Shown: positions 9,563-18,779, counted from the first letter of the stretch. The stretch: 64,000 bases of DNA from JBBINE01 sp037444025 (GCA_037444025.1 JBBINE010000005.1:1-64000), one strand, 5' to 3'. The notes: generated from the letters alone by a model not told the origin. Made by a program: numbers and translations.

Positions 9563-10309
9563 ATGGCTAATCAGAAAATCAAAGATTTTTTAGTAAGCGA
9601 AAAATTTCTGAACTGGGCTAAAGAATCAGCTTTATTTCTAAATTTAGAAGGTGATCCAGCTGAAAATATTGGAAAATGTCTTGCTTTTTTAGCTAATTGG
9701 ATAAGCAATCAAATAGAAGACAAACAAACTTTGATTAATCTTATAATTACAATATTTGAATTCGATGAAACTAAAGCAGAGACTTTTTTAGAATATATAA
9801 ACAGGCTTTATCTTCCTTATGTTAAAAAATTATGGGAAGAAGAAAAAAGAGCAGAACCTTCAATGGAAGAAAGAGAAAAAAGATATTTAGAGCTAATAAA
9901 AACATTAGTCAATGTGCCTCAACCACTCCAAGAATCACAAGTAATTAAAAAAGAAACCCCTAAATTAACAAAAACGACATCTCTGACGCCTTTAACACAA
10001 ACTCAAAAAAGAACATTATCTCAAGAAAATATTAAACCAGAAAGCACTTCTCAGAAAACAACAGCTTCTCCTCAAAGACTAAATGAAAAAAAGGAAGAAA
10101 TATCTCAAAAAGAAAAGATAACTGATATTCCCGAAGAAGAAAAGAGAACAATTTTGATTATTCCTCAAGAAGAAGAAATACCTTCTTTGACTATCAATTT
10201 TGAAGAAAAAGAGAAAGAAGAACTCTCTTTACCCCAAGGAATTATTATCACCGAAAAGGAAGAAAAAAAGAAAGAAGAAAAAAATGTTCTTGATCTTTCT
10301 GATCTTTAA
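9563..10309 (+). CDS. hypothetical soluble protein with charged C-terminal half
   Basis: A 248-residue protein with no signal or TM segment. Residues 1-115 look like a compact helical domain. Residues 120-248 are low-complexity Lys/Glu/Thr/Ser/Pro sequence, probably disordered. Sited between the VirB6-like and PrgI genes, it may be a cytoplasmic accessory factor of the same machine. A TAAAAT-like hexamer (9548-9553) lies 9 bases before the ATG. The 112-base gap before it shows no terminator. Confidence 0.65.
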   Translation: MANQKIKDFLVSEKFLNWAKESALFLNLEGDPAENIGKCLAFLANWISNQIEDKQTLINLIITIFEFDETKAETFLEYINRLYLPYVKKLWEEEKRAEPSMEEREKRYLELIKTLVNVPQPLQESQVIKKETPKLTKTTSLTPLTQTQKRTLSQENIKPESTSQKTTASPQRLNEKKEEISQKEKITDIPEEEKRTILIIPQEEEIPSLTINFEEKEKEELSLPQGIIITEKEEKKKEEKNVLDLSDL

Positions 10310-10324
10310 TTCAATAAAGTATGA

Positions 10325-10330
10325 TAAAAT
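10325..10330 (+). promoter_or_regulatory. -10 element close to the PrgI start
   Basis: TAAAAT ends 6 bases before the ATG at 10337, so transcription would begin at or next to the start codon. No Shine-Dalgarno sequence lies between. No clear -35 is visible. Confidence 0.35.
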
Positions 10331-10336
10331 TATATT

Positions 10337-10918
10337 ATGGCTCGCAGGTTTTTTGTTCCTAAGTTTATAACCATAGAGGATAAATTATTAGGTTTAATTA
10401 CTTTTAAACAACTTTTTGCTCTTTTTGGCGCTTTCTTAATAAGTTTTTTTTCCTTTAAAATTGGTGGTTTTTCAATAGGGATAATAATTGGATTGCTCTC
10501 TTGGTCAATAGCTCTTCTTTTCTTTTTTGTCTATATTAATGGTAAACCTTTCTATAAAAATTTTCCTTTAATAGTCAGAGCTTTTTTTAGAGAAAGAAAA
10601 TGGATATGGAAAAAGATTATGAAAGTATCCTATAAAGAAATTCCTTTGTTAATAGATTTTGATTTTAACAAATTAAATATTCCTAAACCAGAAATAAAAC
10701 CAAGAGAGATTGTTAATAACAACTTAATCTTAGAAATTAATTATCCAGGAATTGATCCTAAATTTAAAGAAAAAATAGTTGTTTCTTTAGAAGAACCTTT
10801 TTCTAAACAAGCAGAGTTAATAAACAAAATATATCATTATCATCAACATTCTTTTAATCCAAATAATCCTTATAGACTTTTTCCTTATATTAAATTCTTT
10901 AAAACAGAAGAAGAATGA
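10337..10918 (+). CDS. PrgI family protein (VirB3-like)
   Basis: A 193-residue membrane protein with a short basic start (MARRFFVPKF), two TM helices (about 21-40 and 45-67), then a positively charged soluble tail. PrgI is the VirB3-like inner-membrane component of type IV secretion systems in Gram-positive and CPR genomes and is typically encoded just before the VirB4 ATPase, as here. The stop overlaps the next gene by 4 bases (ATGA). Confidence 0.8.
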   Translation: MARRFFVPKFITIEDKLLGLITFKQLFALFGAFLISFFSFKIGGFSIGIIIGLLSWSIALLFFFVYINGKPFYKNFPLIVRAFFRERKWIWKKIMKVSYKEIPLLIDFDFNKLNIPKPEIKPREIVNNNLILEINYPGIDPKFKEKIVVSLEEPFSKQAELINKIYHYHQHSFNPNNPYRLFPYIKFFKTEEE

Positions 10919-11538
10919 ATTTACCTACTTATAATCTAATAAAAGTCAAAGATGTTAAAGATAGTTGTTACATTATGGAAGACGGTAGTCTCCGAGCAGT
11001 TTTAGCTGTTTCTGGTATAAATTTAAATCTTCTTTCAGAAAAAGAACAGGATATAATTATCTCGAGATTTAAATCTTTCTTAGATGGTCTTGATTTCCAG
11101 GTTCAAATTTTTATAGTTTCAAGATTAGAAAATTTAAACAATTATCTCAAAATACTTCATGTTAAACTAGAAACCGAAGAAGATTTTTTAATTAGATTGC
11201 AACTCGAAGAATATATTAAATTTTTAGAAGAATATTTAAGAACTCATAAAATAATGAAAAAATTCTTTTTTGTCGTTGTTCCTTATGATAACATTTCTGC
11301 TCAAGGCCCAAGATTACTGAAAGGTAGCAAAAAAGAAGAAGAAGCTTATCAAATAAAATTAGAACAATTAGAAATTAGAGTTGCTTATGTTTCTCAACTT
11401 CTTTCAGAAATGAATTTAACAAGCGCTAGATTAAACAACAATGAATTGATTGAGCTTTTGTTTGAATCTTACAATCCTTCTCTTTCGTGGGGAGTTATCC
11501 CTAAGCCTATTATTGAAAAATTAAGTGAAGAAATATAA
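10915..11538 (+). CDS. TraC-like accessory protein of VirB4
   Basis: A 207-residue soluble protein without a P-loop. It resembles the N-terminal, non-ATPase domain of VirB4/TraC proteins: a conserved-looking opening strand, MEDGSLRAVLAVSG near residues 21-34, followed by long amphipathic helices. It sits directly before the VirB4 gene with a 2-base gap, so the two probably form a split or duplicated VirB4 module. The family assignment is moderate and rests on position and fold resemblance. Confidence 0.7.
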   Translation: MNLPTYNLIKVKDVKDSCYIMEDGSLRAVLAVSGINLNLLSEKEQDIIISRFKSFLDGLDFQVQIFIVSRLENLNNYLKILHVKLETEEDFLIRLQLEEYIKFLEEYLRTHKIMKKFFFVVVPYDNISAQGPRLLKGSKKEEEAYQIKLEQLEIRVAYVSQLLSEMNLTSARLNNNELIELLFESYNPSLSWGVIPKPIIEKLSEEI

Positions 11539-11540
11539 AA

Positions 11541-13352
11541 ATGATAAATCTACCTAAATTTTTTTTAAACAAATCAAAAAAAACTCAAAAGGTTAAAATA
11601 CCTTCAGTAGTTCCAGCGTTAGGATTTGAAAAAATCAAGGAGCTTATTGCTCCTCCAGGAGCTATTTTTGAATTAGATTACTTTCAAATAGGAAGCACTT
11701 ATGGAAAAACCTTTTTTATTTTGGAATATCCCTCTTTTCTTTTTTCTGGTTGGTTAGAAAAAATAATTACTCTAGATGAAACTTTTAATATTTCTCTTTA
11801 CTTTTATCCTTTGGAAACCACAGTTGCTTTATCTCAACTTAAGAGTCAATTAAAAAAAATAGGTGCCCAAATAGAAGAAATAAGAAGCAGAACCTTTGTA
11901 AGATCACCTGAACTCGAAACTGCTTATCGAAATATAGAAAATTTAAGAGATCTTTTAGTTCAAGCTGAAGAAAAAATGGTACAAGTTGGAGTTTATATTA
12001 CTATCTTAGGTGAAAGCAAAAAGGATATTGAATCGAAAGCCATAAATATGATGAAAATTCTTGAAAGCTCTCTAATTACCGCTAAACCTATAATTTTTCT
12101 ACAAAAAGATGCTTTTTTAACAAATATACCTTTGGCTAACGATAGTTTGAAAAACAATTATTACTTAAATTCATCCACCGCTGCTTCTTTTTTCCCTTTT
12201 ATCTCTTTTGATCTTTCAGATGAAGAAGGAATTTTATTTGGTATTAATCTTCAAAATGCTAGTTTCGTTATTTTAGATAGATTTAGCTATGATAATCCTC
12301 ATATGACTATTTTAGCTAGATCGGGCTCAGGAAAATCTTTTACCGCTAAAATAGAAATTATGAGAAATCTTATGATGGGCAACGAGATCATTGTTCTTGA
12401 TCCTGAAAATGAGTATAAAAGTATAGCAGAAATTTATGACGGCTCTTTTATAGATATTTCTCTAAAATCTCAGAATAAATTTAACCCCTTTGATTTACCT
12501 TTCGTTTTAGAAACAGAAAATTCAACAGATATTTATAAAGAACATGTAGCTGATATGATTCAACTTTGTCAATTATTAATAGGAGAAAAATTATCTTCTG
12601 AAAAAATAGCTATTCTTGACCAAGCCATAAATCAAACTTATCTTTCTTTTAATATTCTTCCCGAATATGATTCTAATAAAATAAAAGAATTTCCTACTTT
12701 AAATGATTTAGAAAGAATTCTAAAAAGTATTACTGGAGGAGACGAAATTGCAGCCAAATTCTATCCCCATACCCAAGGTAACTTTAGTGGTTTTGTTAAT
12801 ATGCCTACTTCTGTTGAGCTAGAAAAAAAATTAACTGTTTTTGGTTTAAAAGATTTACCTGAAATTTTAAGACCAATAGGAATGTTTATTGTTTTAAATT
12901 ACGTTTTTAATAAAATAAGAAGAGAAATCAAAAGAAGAGTTGTTATTATTGACGAGTCTTGGTGGATTATGAAACAAGAATTTGGTGCCGAGTTTTTGCT
13001 TAATTCAATTAAAAGAGGAAGGAAATATGGTTTGGCTTTAACCACCATTACTCAAGATTCAGAAGATTTCTTGAAATCACCCTATGGCAAACCTATTATT
13101 ACCAATTCGGCCCTAATCTTTCTGATGAAACAATCCGCGGCTACTATTGATATCTGTGAACAAATATTTAGTCTTTCTACTGGAGAAAAAGAATTCCTTT
13201 TAAAAGCTGAAAGAGGAAATGGTCTTCTTATTGCTGGTAATAAAAGGGTTCCACTTTATGTTTTAGCCTCTTCTGCAGAACAACAAATAATTGAAAGCAG
13301 ACCAGATCAAATTTTGGCTTTAAAAAAGGCCAAAGAGGAATTAAACAAATGA
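11541..13352 (+). CDS. virB4: VirB4/TraC-family secretion ATPase
   Basis: A 603-residue AAA+-like motor that powers type IV secretion at the inner membrane. The Walker A motif is ARSGSGKS at residues 259-266. Walker B is VVIIDE with D471-E472, followed by SWWIM, typical of VirB4. An N-terminal domain of about 240 residues precedes the motor, as in the family. The gene overlaps the next by 4 bases. No VirD4-type coupling ATPase or relaxase is seen nearby, so conjugative transfer cannot be inferred. Confidence 0.92.
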   Translation: MINLPKFFLNKSKKTQKVKIPSVVPALGFEKIKELIAPPGAIFELDYFQIGSTYGKTFFILEYPSFLFSGWLEKIITLDETFNISLYFYPLETTVALSQLKSQLKKIGAQIEEIRSRTFVRSPELETAYRNIENLRDLLVQAEEKMVQVGVYITILGESKKDIESKAINMMKILESSLITAKPIIFLQKDAFLTNIPLANDSLKNNYYLNSSTAASFFPFISFDLSDEEGILFGINLQNASFVILDRFSYDNPHMTILARSGSGKSFTAKIEIMRNLMMGNEIIVLDPENEYKSIAEIYDGSFIDISLKSQNKFNPFDLPFVLETENSTDIYKEHVADMIQLCQLLIGEKLSSEKIAILDQAINQTYLSFNILPEYDSNKIKEFPTLNDLERILKSITGGDEIAAKFYPHTQGNFSGFVNMPTSVELEKKLTVFGLKDLPEILRPIGMFIVLNYVFNKIRREIKRRVVIIDESWWIMKQEFGAEFLLNSIKRGRKYGLALTTITQDSEDFLKSPYGKPIITNSALIFLMKQSAATIDICEQIFSLSTGEKEFLLKAERGNGLLIAGNKRVPLYVLASSAEQQIIESRPDQILALKKAKEELNK

Positions 13353-13957
13353 AAAAAATTTTACTACTTTTTTTGTTTTTTGGTTTATTTATCTTTAATG
13401 ATAATTTAGCTTTGGCAAAAAATGAAATTTTTTGGACATATAAAAAGGTTCCTGGTGGTATAATGATAGGTGTAGAAATTTTTGATAACCAATCAAAAAA
13501 ACGTCAAGAACCAAATGTTTTTGTATACTCTTGGGAATCATTTTCTTTAAATTTGAAGTACAAAAGTTACACCAATGTTGTTTTTCTTCCTATTAGAAAT
13601 TTAATGCCTCAAAATATTGACATAAAATTAACTTTAATCAATTCAAAAAATAAAAAAACAGAAACATTTGAAAAAAAAATAACAATCTCTGCTCCCAAAG
13701 TAAAAATAATCAAAAAAAGACAAGATCTTCCTTATTGGGGAAACATAATTAGAAATGATGATGTATTAATAGTAGAAGTAGATAATTTTTCTTCATTAAA
13801 GTTTTCTTATTATTGGGAAATGGATAATAATTTTTTATCTAACGAAAAGGAGCTTTTGGGAGAAACAATTCCTCAAGGCGGTTATTTAAGAATAAAGGTT
13901 ATAGGAAAATCCCCCAACGAATTAGCATCAGCTGAAGAATTTATTCAAAAAGAATAA
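13349..13957 (+). CDS. exported hypothetical protein, secretion cluster
   Basis: A 202-residue protein with a signal peptide at 1-23 (LLLFLFFGLFIFNDNLALA). The mature part is beta-rich, with regular alternating hydrophobic residues and no cysteine pairs, suggesting one or two immunoglobulin-like or similar beta domains. It starts within the VirB4 stop (4-base overlap), so it is translated with it and probably serves the same machine outside the membrane. No family is recognised. Confidence 0.7.
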   Translation: MKKILLLFLFFGLFIFNDNLALAKNEIFWTYKKVPGGIMIGVEIFDNQSKKRQEPNVFVYSWESFSLNLKYKSYTNVVFLPIRNLMPQNIDIKLTLINSKNKKTETFEKKITISAPKVKIIKKRQDLPYWGNIIRNDDVLIVEVDNFSSLKFSYYWEMDNNFLSNEKELLGETIPQGGYLRIKVIGKSPNELASAEEFIQKE

Positions 13958-14003
13958 ACAACAGTCGTATTTAAGTTTTAAAATAATTTCTTAGTTTTAT
14001 TTA

Positions 14004-15146
14004 ATGGATACCAAAAAACTTATCTTAGGTATATCCTTCATCATAATTTCCTCTATTATACTTTTTGGTTATTTAATTAATTCTGGATTTTTTAAAAAAG
14101 AAAAAAAACCGAAAATTATAGAAGGTCAAAATCCTATAAATAAATCAAAAGTATTTTTTGAACAAACAACTTCAAGTGAAACTTTAACCACTACACCAAA
14201 AGAAGAAACCAATATAACTACCACTAAAGAAGAAAAAAATACTTCTTCTTTTAAACCTTTAATAGATAAACCGTTGGATTTTTTAAAAATTGATTATCCT
14301 TTTATTTATTTTTATGACTCTGAAGAAGCTTTAGTAAAACAATTTAATATTGAAAATGAAGTTTATAAAGAAAAAGAAATTTTTAAAGTAATTAATTTAG
14401 AAAAAGCCGTTTTTTCTCCTCAAAATACAAAATTAGTTTTTAAAACTGATTCCAATTATTATTTGCTTGATCTTAAAAAAGACCTTGTATATAATCTCAA
14501 TCCTCTGACTAAGGAATTTATTTTTTTAGGGGAAGATCTTATTCTTTATCTTAACAATAATCTTAGTTCTTCTTATCTTGCTTTTTTTAAGGAGGGCATT
14601 ATGAGTAAAATTATCGATTTAGGTATAGTAAATCCCCGTTTTGAAGTGTTTAATAAAAAAATTTTAATTTATTCTCAAGATAATCCTGTTTTTTCTTTAT
14701 CTTTAGAAAAAAAGCCTAATTTAAATATTTTTTTAGATAAAGCTGATGATTATTCTCTTTTAAGTAACTCTAGAAGTGATTTACTTTTTGTCTCCTTTAA
14801 AGAAAATAATTCTTGGAAAAGCAAAATTATCAATGCCAAAAAAGAAATAATAAATTCTTTTGAATGGGGAACAGCTAAAGAAAAATGCTCTTTTGATGAT
14901 CAGTATTTAATTTGTGCCCTTCCTAGTAATTTAGATAGATTTGATATTAATGAATGGCTTTTTTCTCCTCAAAATGACTCTAAATTAATAATTTATAATC
15001 TTAAAGACAAAACTTACCAAGAAAAAACTTTGAAAATCAAACTTGACATTGTCAACCCTCAGCTAAAAGATTCAAGAATCTTGTTTTGGGATAGATTGAG
15101 TAGAAAATTTTACCAGGTAAATATTGAAGATATATCTTTCAATTAA
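14004..15146 (+). CDS. membrane-anchored beta-propeller-like protein
   Basis: A 380-residue protein with an N-terminal TM helix (about 7-27), a Thr/Ser/Glu-rich linker (about 50-90) and a large domain of repeated short beta segments with recurring aspartate-hydrophobic turns, compatible with a beta propeller outside the membrane. Function is unknown. It ends the secretion-like cluster. Its last 75 bases overlap the end of yidC on the opposite strand, an unusually long convergent overlap; both frames appear intact. Confidence 0.65.
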   Translation: MDTKKLILGISFIIISSIILFGYLINSGFFKKEKKPKIIEGQNPINKSKVFFEQTTSSETLTTTPKEETNITTTKEEKNTSSFKPLIDKPLDFLKIDYPFIYFYDSEEALVKQFNIENEVYKEKEIFKVINLEKAVFSPQNTKLVFKTDSNYYLLDLKKDLVYNLNPLTKEFIFLGEDLILYLNNNLSSSYLAFFKEGIMSKIIDLGIVNPRFEVFNKKILIYSQDNPVFSLSLEKKPNLNIFLDKADDYSLLSNSRSDLLFVSFKENNSWKSKIINAKKEIINSFEWGTAKEKCSFDDQYLICALPSNLDRFDINEWLFSPQNDSKLIIYNLKDKTYQEKTLKIKLDIVNPQLKDSRILFWDRLSRKFYQVNIEDISFN

Positions 15147-15701
15147 AGTCAAAAGAATATTTGTAATCCAGTAAAGACTAAAAATAGCTGGTAACTGAAT
15201 AAGGGCTAATATTAATACACCAAAAATAAAAAAAGAAATTTTTCTTTGATCAGGAGGTAATTTGTATATGAATAAAAATTGTAATATGATAACTACAAAA
15301 GCAAGACCGATATCTTTACTTTTAAGATTAATAGAGTTGAGAAAAATTAATTCAAGATTTGTTTTTAACAAACCCTGTAAAACAATAAAAATAGAAAAAA
15401 TTATTGGTAAAGGCAAAAATTGAATTATTAATGTTTTAAAAGGATTATAGTTTTCTTCAGTATAAAGCTCTAAAAGAGCTTGAGATTGTTTATACATATC
15501 TTTTTTATATTTCTCCATAATTTCTTTTATCTTAGGTCTAAGTCTTTTTAATTTTTCTTCTTCTAAAAAAGTTAAAAAATCTATAGGTAAAAGAATAATT
15601 TTTAATATCAAAGTAAAAAAGATAAGAGCTAAACCGAAGTCATTAAAAAAATTGTTTAAAACAAGAATAAATCCTAAAATACCTTGACCAATAAAGTTCA
15701 T
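15072..15701 (-). CDS. yidC: YidC/OxaI membrane protein insertase
   Basis: A 209-residue insertase for inner-membrane proteins. It lacks the large periplasmic P1 domain of Gram-negative YidC and so resembles the short Gram-positive/Oxa1 type. A first TM helix is followed by the cytoplasmic coiled loop (EEEKLKRLRPKIKEIMEKYK), then hydrophobic segments near 91-112, 128-146 and 155-190. It starts only 16 bases after rpmH on the same strand. The usual rnpA gene between them is absent. Confidence 0.85.
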   Translation of the reverse strand: MNFIGQGILGFILVLNNFFNDFGLALIFFTLILKIILLPIDFLTFLEEEKLKRLRPKIKEIMEKYKKDMYKQSQALLELYTEENYNPFKTLIIQFLPLPIIFSIFIVLQGLLKTNLELIFLNSINLKSKDIGLAFVVIILQFLFIYKLPPDQRKISFFIFGVLILALIQLPAIFSLYWITNILLTLIERYIFNIYLVKFSTQSIPKQDS

Positions 15702-15717
15702 ACTTAAGTTTAAAATC

Positions 15718-15840
15718 CTATTCTGGTATTAATTTATGTCTTCCTTTTTGTCTTCTTCTTTTTAATACTCTTCTTCCACTTTTAGTTCTTTTCCTAACTA
15801 AAAAACCAGAAGTTCTTTTTTTCTTTCTTTTTGTGGCCAT
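15718..15840 (-). CDS. rpmH: 50S ribosomal protein L34
   Basis: A 40-residue, extremely basic protein beginning MATKRKKKRT and ending KGRHKLIPE, with the conserved SGFLVRKRTKSGRRVLKRRR core. It is a structural protein of the large subunit. The position is the classical one, divergent from dnaA and directly upstream of yidC. A minus-strand TATAAT (15908-15913) is a candidate -10. Confidence 0.95.
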   Translation of the reverse strand: MATKRKKKRTSGFLVRKRTKSGRRVLKRRRQKGRHKLIPE

Positions 15841-15946
15841 TTTTTGTTTTTAACAGGTTATCAACAATTAATTAAGTTTTTTAAATTTTGACTTTTTATC
15901 ATTCTTTATTATATCATTAAATTAATTAATTTTAAAAATTTAAAAA
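15841..15946. promoter_or_regulatory. rpmH-dnaA divergent intergenic region, possible part of oriC
   Basis: 106 AT-rich bases between rpmH and dnaA. TTATCAACA at 15858-15866 differs at one base from the DnaA-box consensus TTATNCACA. It probably holds both divergent promoters and may contribute to origin function. Confidence 0.45.
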
Positions 15947-17311
15947 ATGTCACCTGAAAATTTAGAAACTAGTTGGGATCAAATTTTAAATACCATTAAA
16001 AATAATGTAGGAGAGTCTGTTTTTAAAGTTTGGTTTACCCAATTTTATCCTAAAAATATCAATCAAGGGATTATTAAAATAGAGGTTCCAAGTAAATTTG
16101 TAAAAGATTGGCTAGAGAAAAAATTTTCTCAAGTAATTTTAAGATCTATAAAAGAATTTTTTCCTGAAATTAAAAATTTTGAACTTTTAGTTTCTGTTAA
16201 GCCATCTTTAGAAATAAATTATAAAAAAGTTTTATCTAAAAAAATAGCTTCGCTTTCCAAAGAACCTAAATTAAATATTTTTGAAATAAATCCCCAAACA
16301 AATCTTAATCCTAGATATCGCTTTGATAATTTTGTTGTTGGACAAAGTAATGAATTAGCTTTTGCTGCTTGTCAAGCTATAAGTAGAATCTATGGAAAAA
16401 TTCATAATCCTTTATTCATTTATGGACCAGTAGGAGTAGGTAAAACTCATTTGCTTCAAGCTACAGGAAATGAAACATTAAGAAATCATCAAGGTATAAA
16501 ATTGCGTTATTTAACTACAGAAGAATTTACTAATGAATTTGTTAATGCTTTAAAAAATCATACTACTGAAGAATTCAAAAAAAAATTTCGTGATATTGAC
16601 GTTTTAATTCTGGATGATGTTCAATTTCTTTCAGGAAAAAATACCTCTCAAGAAGAATTATTTCATACTTTCAATTATCTTTACAATTACTCCAAACAAA
16701 TAATTTTTTCTTCTGATAGACCACCTAAGTTAATCCCGGATATTGAAGAAAGATTAAGATCAAGATTTGAAGGAGGTTTGGTTATAGATATTCAACCTCC
16801 TGATTATGAAACTAAATTAGCTATCCTAAAACTTAAATCTCAAGAAAAAGGAGTTATTTTGAGTAATGAAATTTATGAACTTATAGCTAAAAAAGTTGGT
16901 CAAAACATAAGAGAGTTAGAAGGTGCCTTAAGCGCTGTTATTTTATTGGTTCAAAACAAGCAAAAAATTTCTTTAGAAAAAACAGAAGAAGTAATTAAAA
17001 AGTTTTCTAAAGATTATCACCGCAAGATAAGCCCTAAAAAAATTATTAAAATTATAGCAGATCATTATGAATTAAAAGAAGAAGAAGTCTTAAAAAAAGC
17101 TAGGACAAAACATTTAGTTCAAGCTAGACAGTTTTTAATATACTTTTTAAGGGAAATAAGTCAATTATCCTATACCTCTATAGGCCAATTATTAAAAAAA
17201 GATCATACTACTGTAATATATTCTTATGAAAAAATTGTTAAAATCTTGAAAAAAAATCCTGAATTATCTCAGGAGTTAGAAATTCTAAGGTCGAAAATTC
17301 TTGAATGTTAA
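15947..17311 (+). CDS. dnaA: chromosomal replication initiator DnaA
   Basis: A 454-residue initiator with all four domains: an N-terminal helicase-interaction domain, a short linker, the AAA+ domain with Walker A GPVGVGKT at 160-167 and Walker B VLILDDVQF, and a C-terminal DNA-binding domain carrying the DnaA signature (KKDHTTVIYSYEKI). It binds DnaA boxes and opens the origin. It lies between rpmH (divergent) and dnaN (same strand), the ancestral origin arrangement. Confidence 0.97.
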   Translation: MSPENLETSWDQILNTIKNNVGESVFKVWFTQFYPKNINQGIIKIEVPSKFVKDWLEKKFSQVILRSIKEFFPEIKNFELLVSVKPSLEINYKKVLSKKIASLSKEPKLNIFEINPQTNLNPRYRFDNFVVGQSNELAFAACQAISRIYGKIHNPLFIYGPVGVGKTHLLQATGNETLRNHQGIKLRYLTTEEFTNEFVNALKNHTTEEFKKKFRDIDVLILDDVQFLSGKNTSQEELFHTFNYLYNYSKQIIFSSDRPPKLIPDIEERLRSRFEGGLVIDIQPPDYETKLAILKLKSQEKGVILSNEIYELIAKKVGQNIRELEGALSAVILLVQNKQKISLEKTEEVIKKFSKDYHRKISPKKIIKIIADHYELKEEEVLKKARTKHLVQARQFLIYFLREISQLSYTSIGQLLKKDHTTVIYSYEKIVKILKKNPELSQELEILRSKILEC

Positions 17312-17433
17312 CATTTTTCTAACAACTTATTTTTAGTTTAAATCAAAATTTTATATTAAAATTTTATATTGTTAGAGTTATTCACATTTAAACCTTACTA
17401 CTAAAACTACTATATATAAAATTAATTAATAAG
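17312..17433. other. candidate replication origin between dnaA and dnaN
   Basis: 122 very AT-rich bases. TTATTCACA at 17378-17386 is a perfect DnaA box. It is followed by an AT-only stretch around 17407-17430 that could serve as an unwinding element. With few clear boxes visible by eye, this is a candidate only; strand skew was not computed. Confidence 0.5.
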
Positions 17434-18558
17434 ATGATAATAAGTTTATTAACAGAAAAATTAAAAGAAATAGTTGATATAGTAACTAGTATTTGCCCTA
17501 ACAGAAATGATATAAATGTTTTAAACTATTTCTACTTAGAAGCTAAAAACGGAGAAGTAAATATTTCAGCTACAGATCTAGAAATTAATTATCAAACCAA
17601 ATTTCCTGCTCGAATTCAAAAAGAAGGAAATGTTTTAATACCAGCTAAACAATTTGAAAGAATTATAGATAATTTTTATGAAGATGAAGTATCTTTGGAA
17701 GCAAAAGATAATGTTTTACTTATAAGAGGAACAAAATCTTTTTCTAGTTTACCTGGACTCTTAAAAGAAGATTATCCTTCTTTTTCTGAAATAGACTATT
17801 CTAATTATTTCGAAATAGATAATAATTTGTTTGAAAATTATATTCAAAAACTTTACCCTATATTGTTAACCTCTGATATTAGACCAGAATATTCAGGAAT
17901 TTATTTTGATTTAAAAAACGATAATTTAAATTTAGTAGCTACTGATACTATAAGGTTAGGTGTTCAAAAAATAAAAAATATATTGTATGAAACCAATATA
18001 AAAAATGTTTCAGTAATTTTACCCAAAAGACTTATAGAAGAGTATAAAAAAATTAAGAAAAAATCAGGAAAACTAAAGTTTTATTTTGAGGAAAACCAGG
18101 TTACTTTAGAGATAAACAACAACAAATTTACCAGTAAAATTTCTGTTCTTAGTTATCCTAATTATCAAGAATTTGTTAGCCCGACAAGTTTTATTTTTAC
18201 TTTTCTGGTAAATCGTGATAGTGTTTTAAAAGCTCTTAAATTAGCTAAAGTGTTTATGGATCAGTTTAAAGAAGTAGAACTTGATTTTGATTTAAATAAA
18301 AGTATTTTTTATTTGTATGCTCGTAATGAATTATTAGGAGAAAATAAAAATGAAATTGAAATCGAAATAAAAGATAATAATTTAAGTGAATCAAAATTTG
18401 AAGTAAAATTTCATGCTGATTTTCTTTACGACGGATTTAATTGTTTTGATAGTGAACAAGTTTTTGCTGCATTTTTTTCAGCTTTTTCTGAAAATACGCC
18501 AATTTATTTAAAATCACCTTTAGATGATGATTTTGTTTATATTTCCATACATAGATAA
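17434..18558 (+). CDS. dnaN: DNA polymerase III beta clamp
   Basis: A 374-residue sliding clamp with three repeated domains of about 120 residues, each beginning with the strand-helix-strand pattern of the family (ISATDLEINYQ in domain 1, LVATDTIRLG in domain 2). The protein forms a ring that tethers the replicative polymerase. The position after dnaA is canonical. Its stop shares one base with the start of a small downstream gene. Confidence 0.95.
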   Translation: MIISLLTEKLKEIVDIVTSICPNRNDINVLNYFYLEAKNGEVNISATDLEINYQTKFPARIQKEGNVLIPAKQFERIIDNFYEDEVSLEAKDNVLLIRGTKSFSSLPGLLKEDYPSFSEIDYSNYFEIDNNLFENYIQKLYPILLTSDIRPEYSGIYFDLKNDNLNLVATDTIRLGVQKIKNILYETNIKNVSVILPKRLIEEYKKIKKKSGKLKFYFEENQVTLEINNNKFTSKISVLSYPNYQEFVSPTSFIFTFLVNRDSVLKALKLAKVFMDQFKEVELDFDLNKSIFYLYARNELLGENKNEIEIEIKDNNLSESKFEVKFHADFLYDGFNCFDSEQVFAAFFSAFSENTPIYLKSPLDDDFVYISIHR

Positions 18559-18779
18559 TGAAAAAAATAGAAATAGATCAACCTTTGATTTTTTTAATGG
18601 CTAAATTTTTAAAAGATAGATTTCCTGAAGAAAAAATTTATCTTCATCAAAAATCTGATAAGATTGTTATTTATTTTAATAATAAAAAAGATGTTATCTT
18701 AATCAAAGAAATAATCACTTTGTTAAAAATACATTTTCCAGAAATTAAAGTTATTTTTGAATCCTTTCTGCCCAGGTGA
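18558..18779 (+). CDS. small hypothetical protein after dnaN (73 aa)
   Basis: A 73-residue soluble protein with alternating charged and hydrophobic residues, predicted as mixed alpha/beta, with no TM segment and no recognisable motif. It begins on the last base of dnaN (TAATG), so it is probably co-translated with the clamp. It is not RnpA-like: the basic RNR-type motif is missing. The last 29 bases overlap the PBP gene end on the other strand. Confidence 0.6.
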   Translation: MKKIEIDQPLIFLMAKFLKDRFPEEKIYLHQKSDKIVIYFNNKKDVILIKEIITLLKIHFPEIKVIFESFLPR

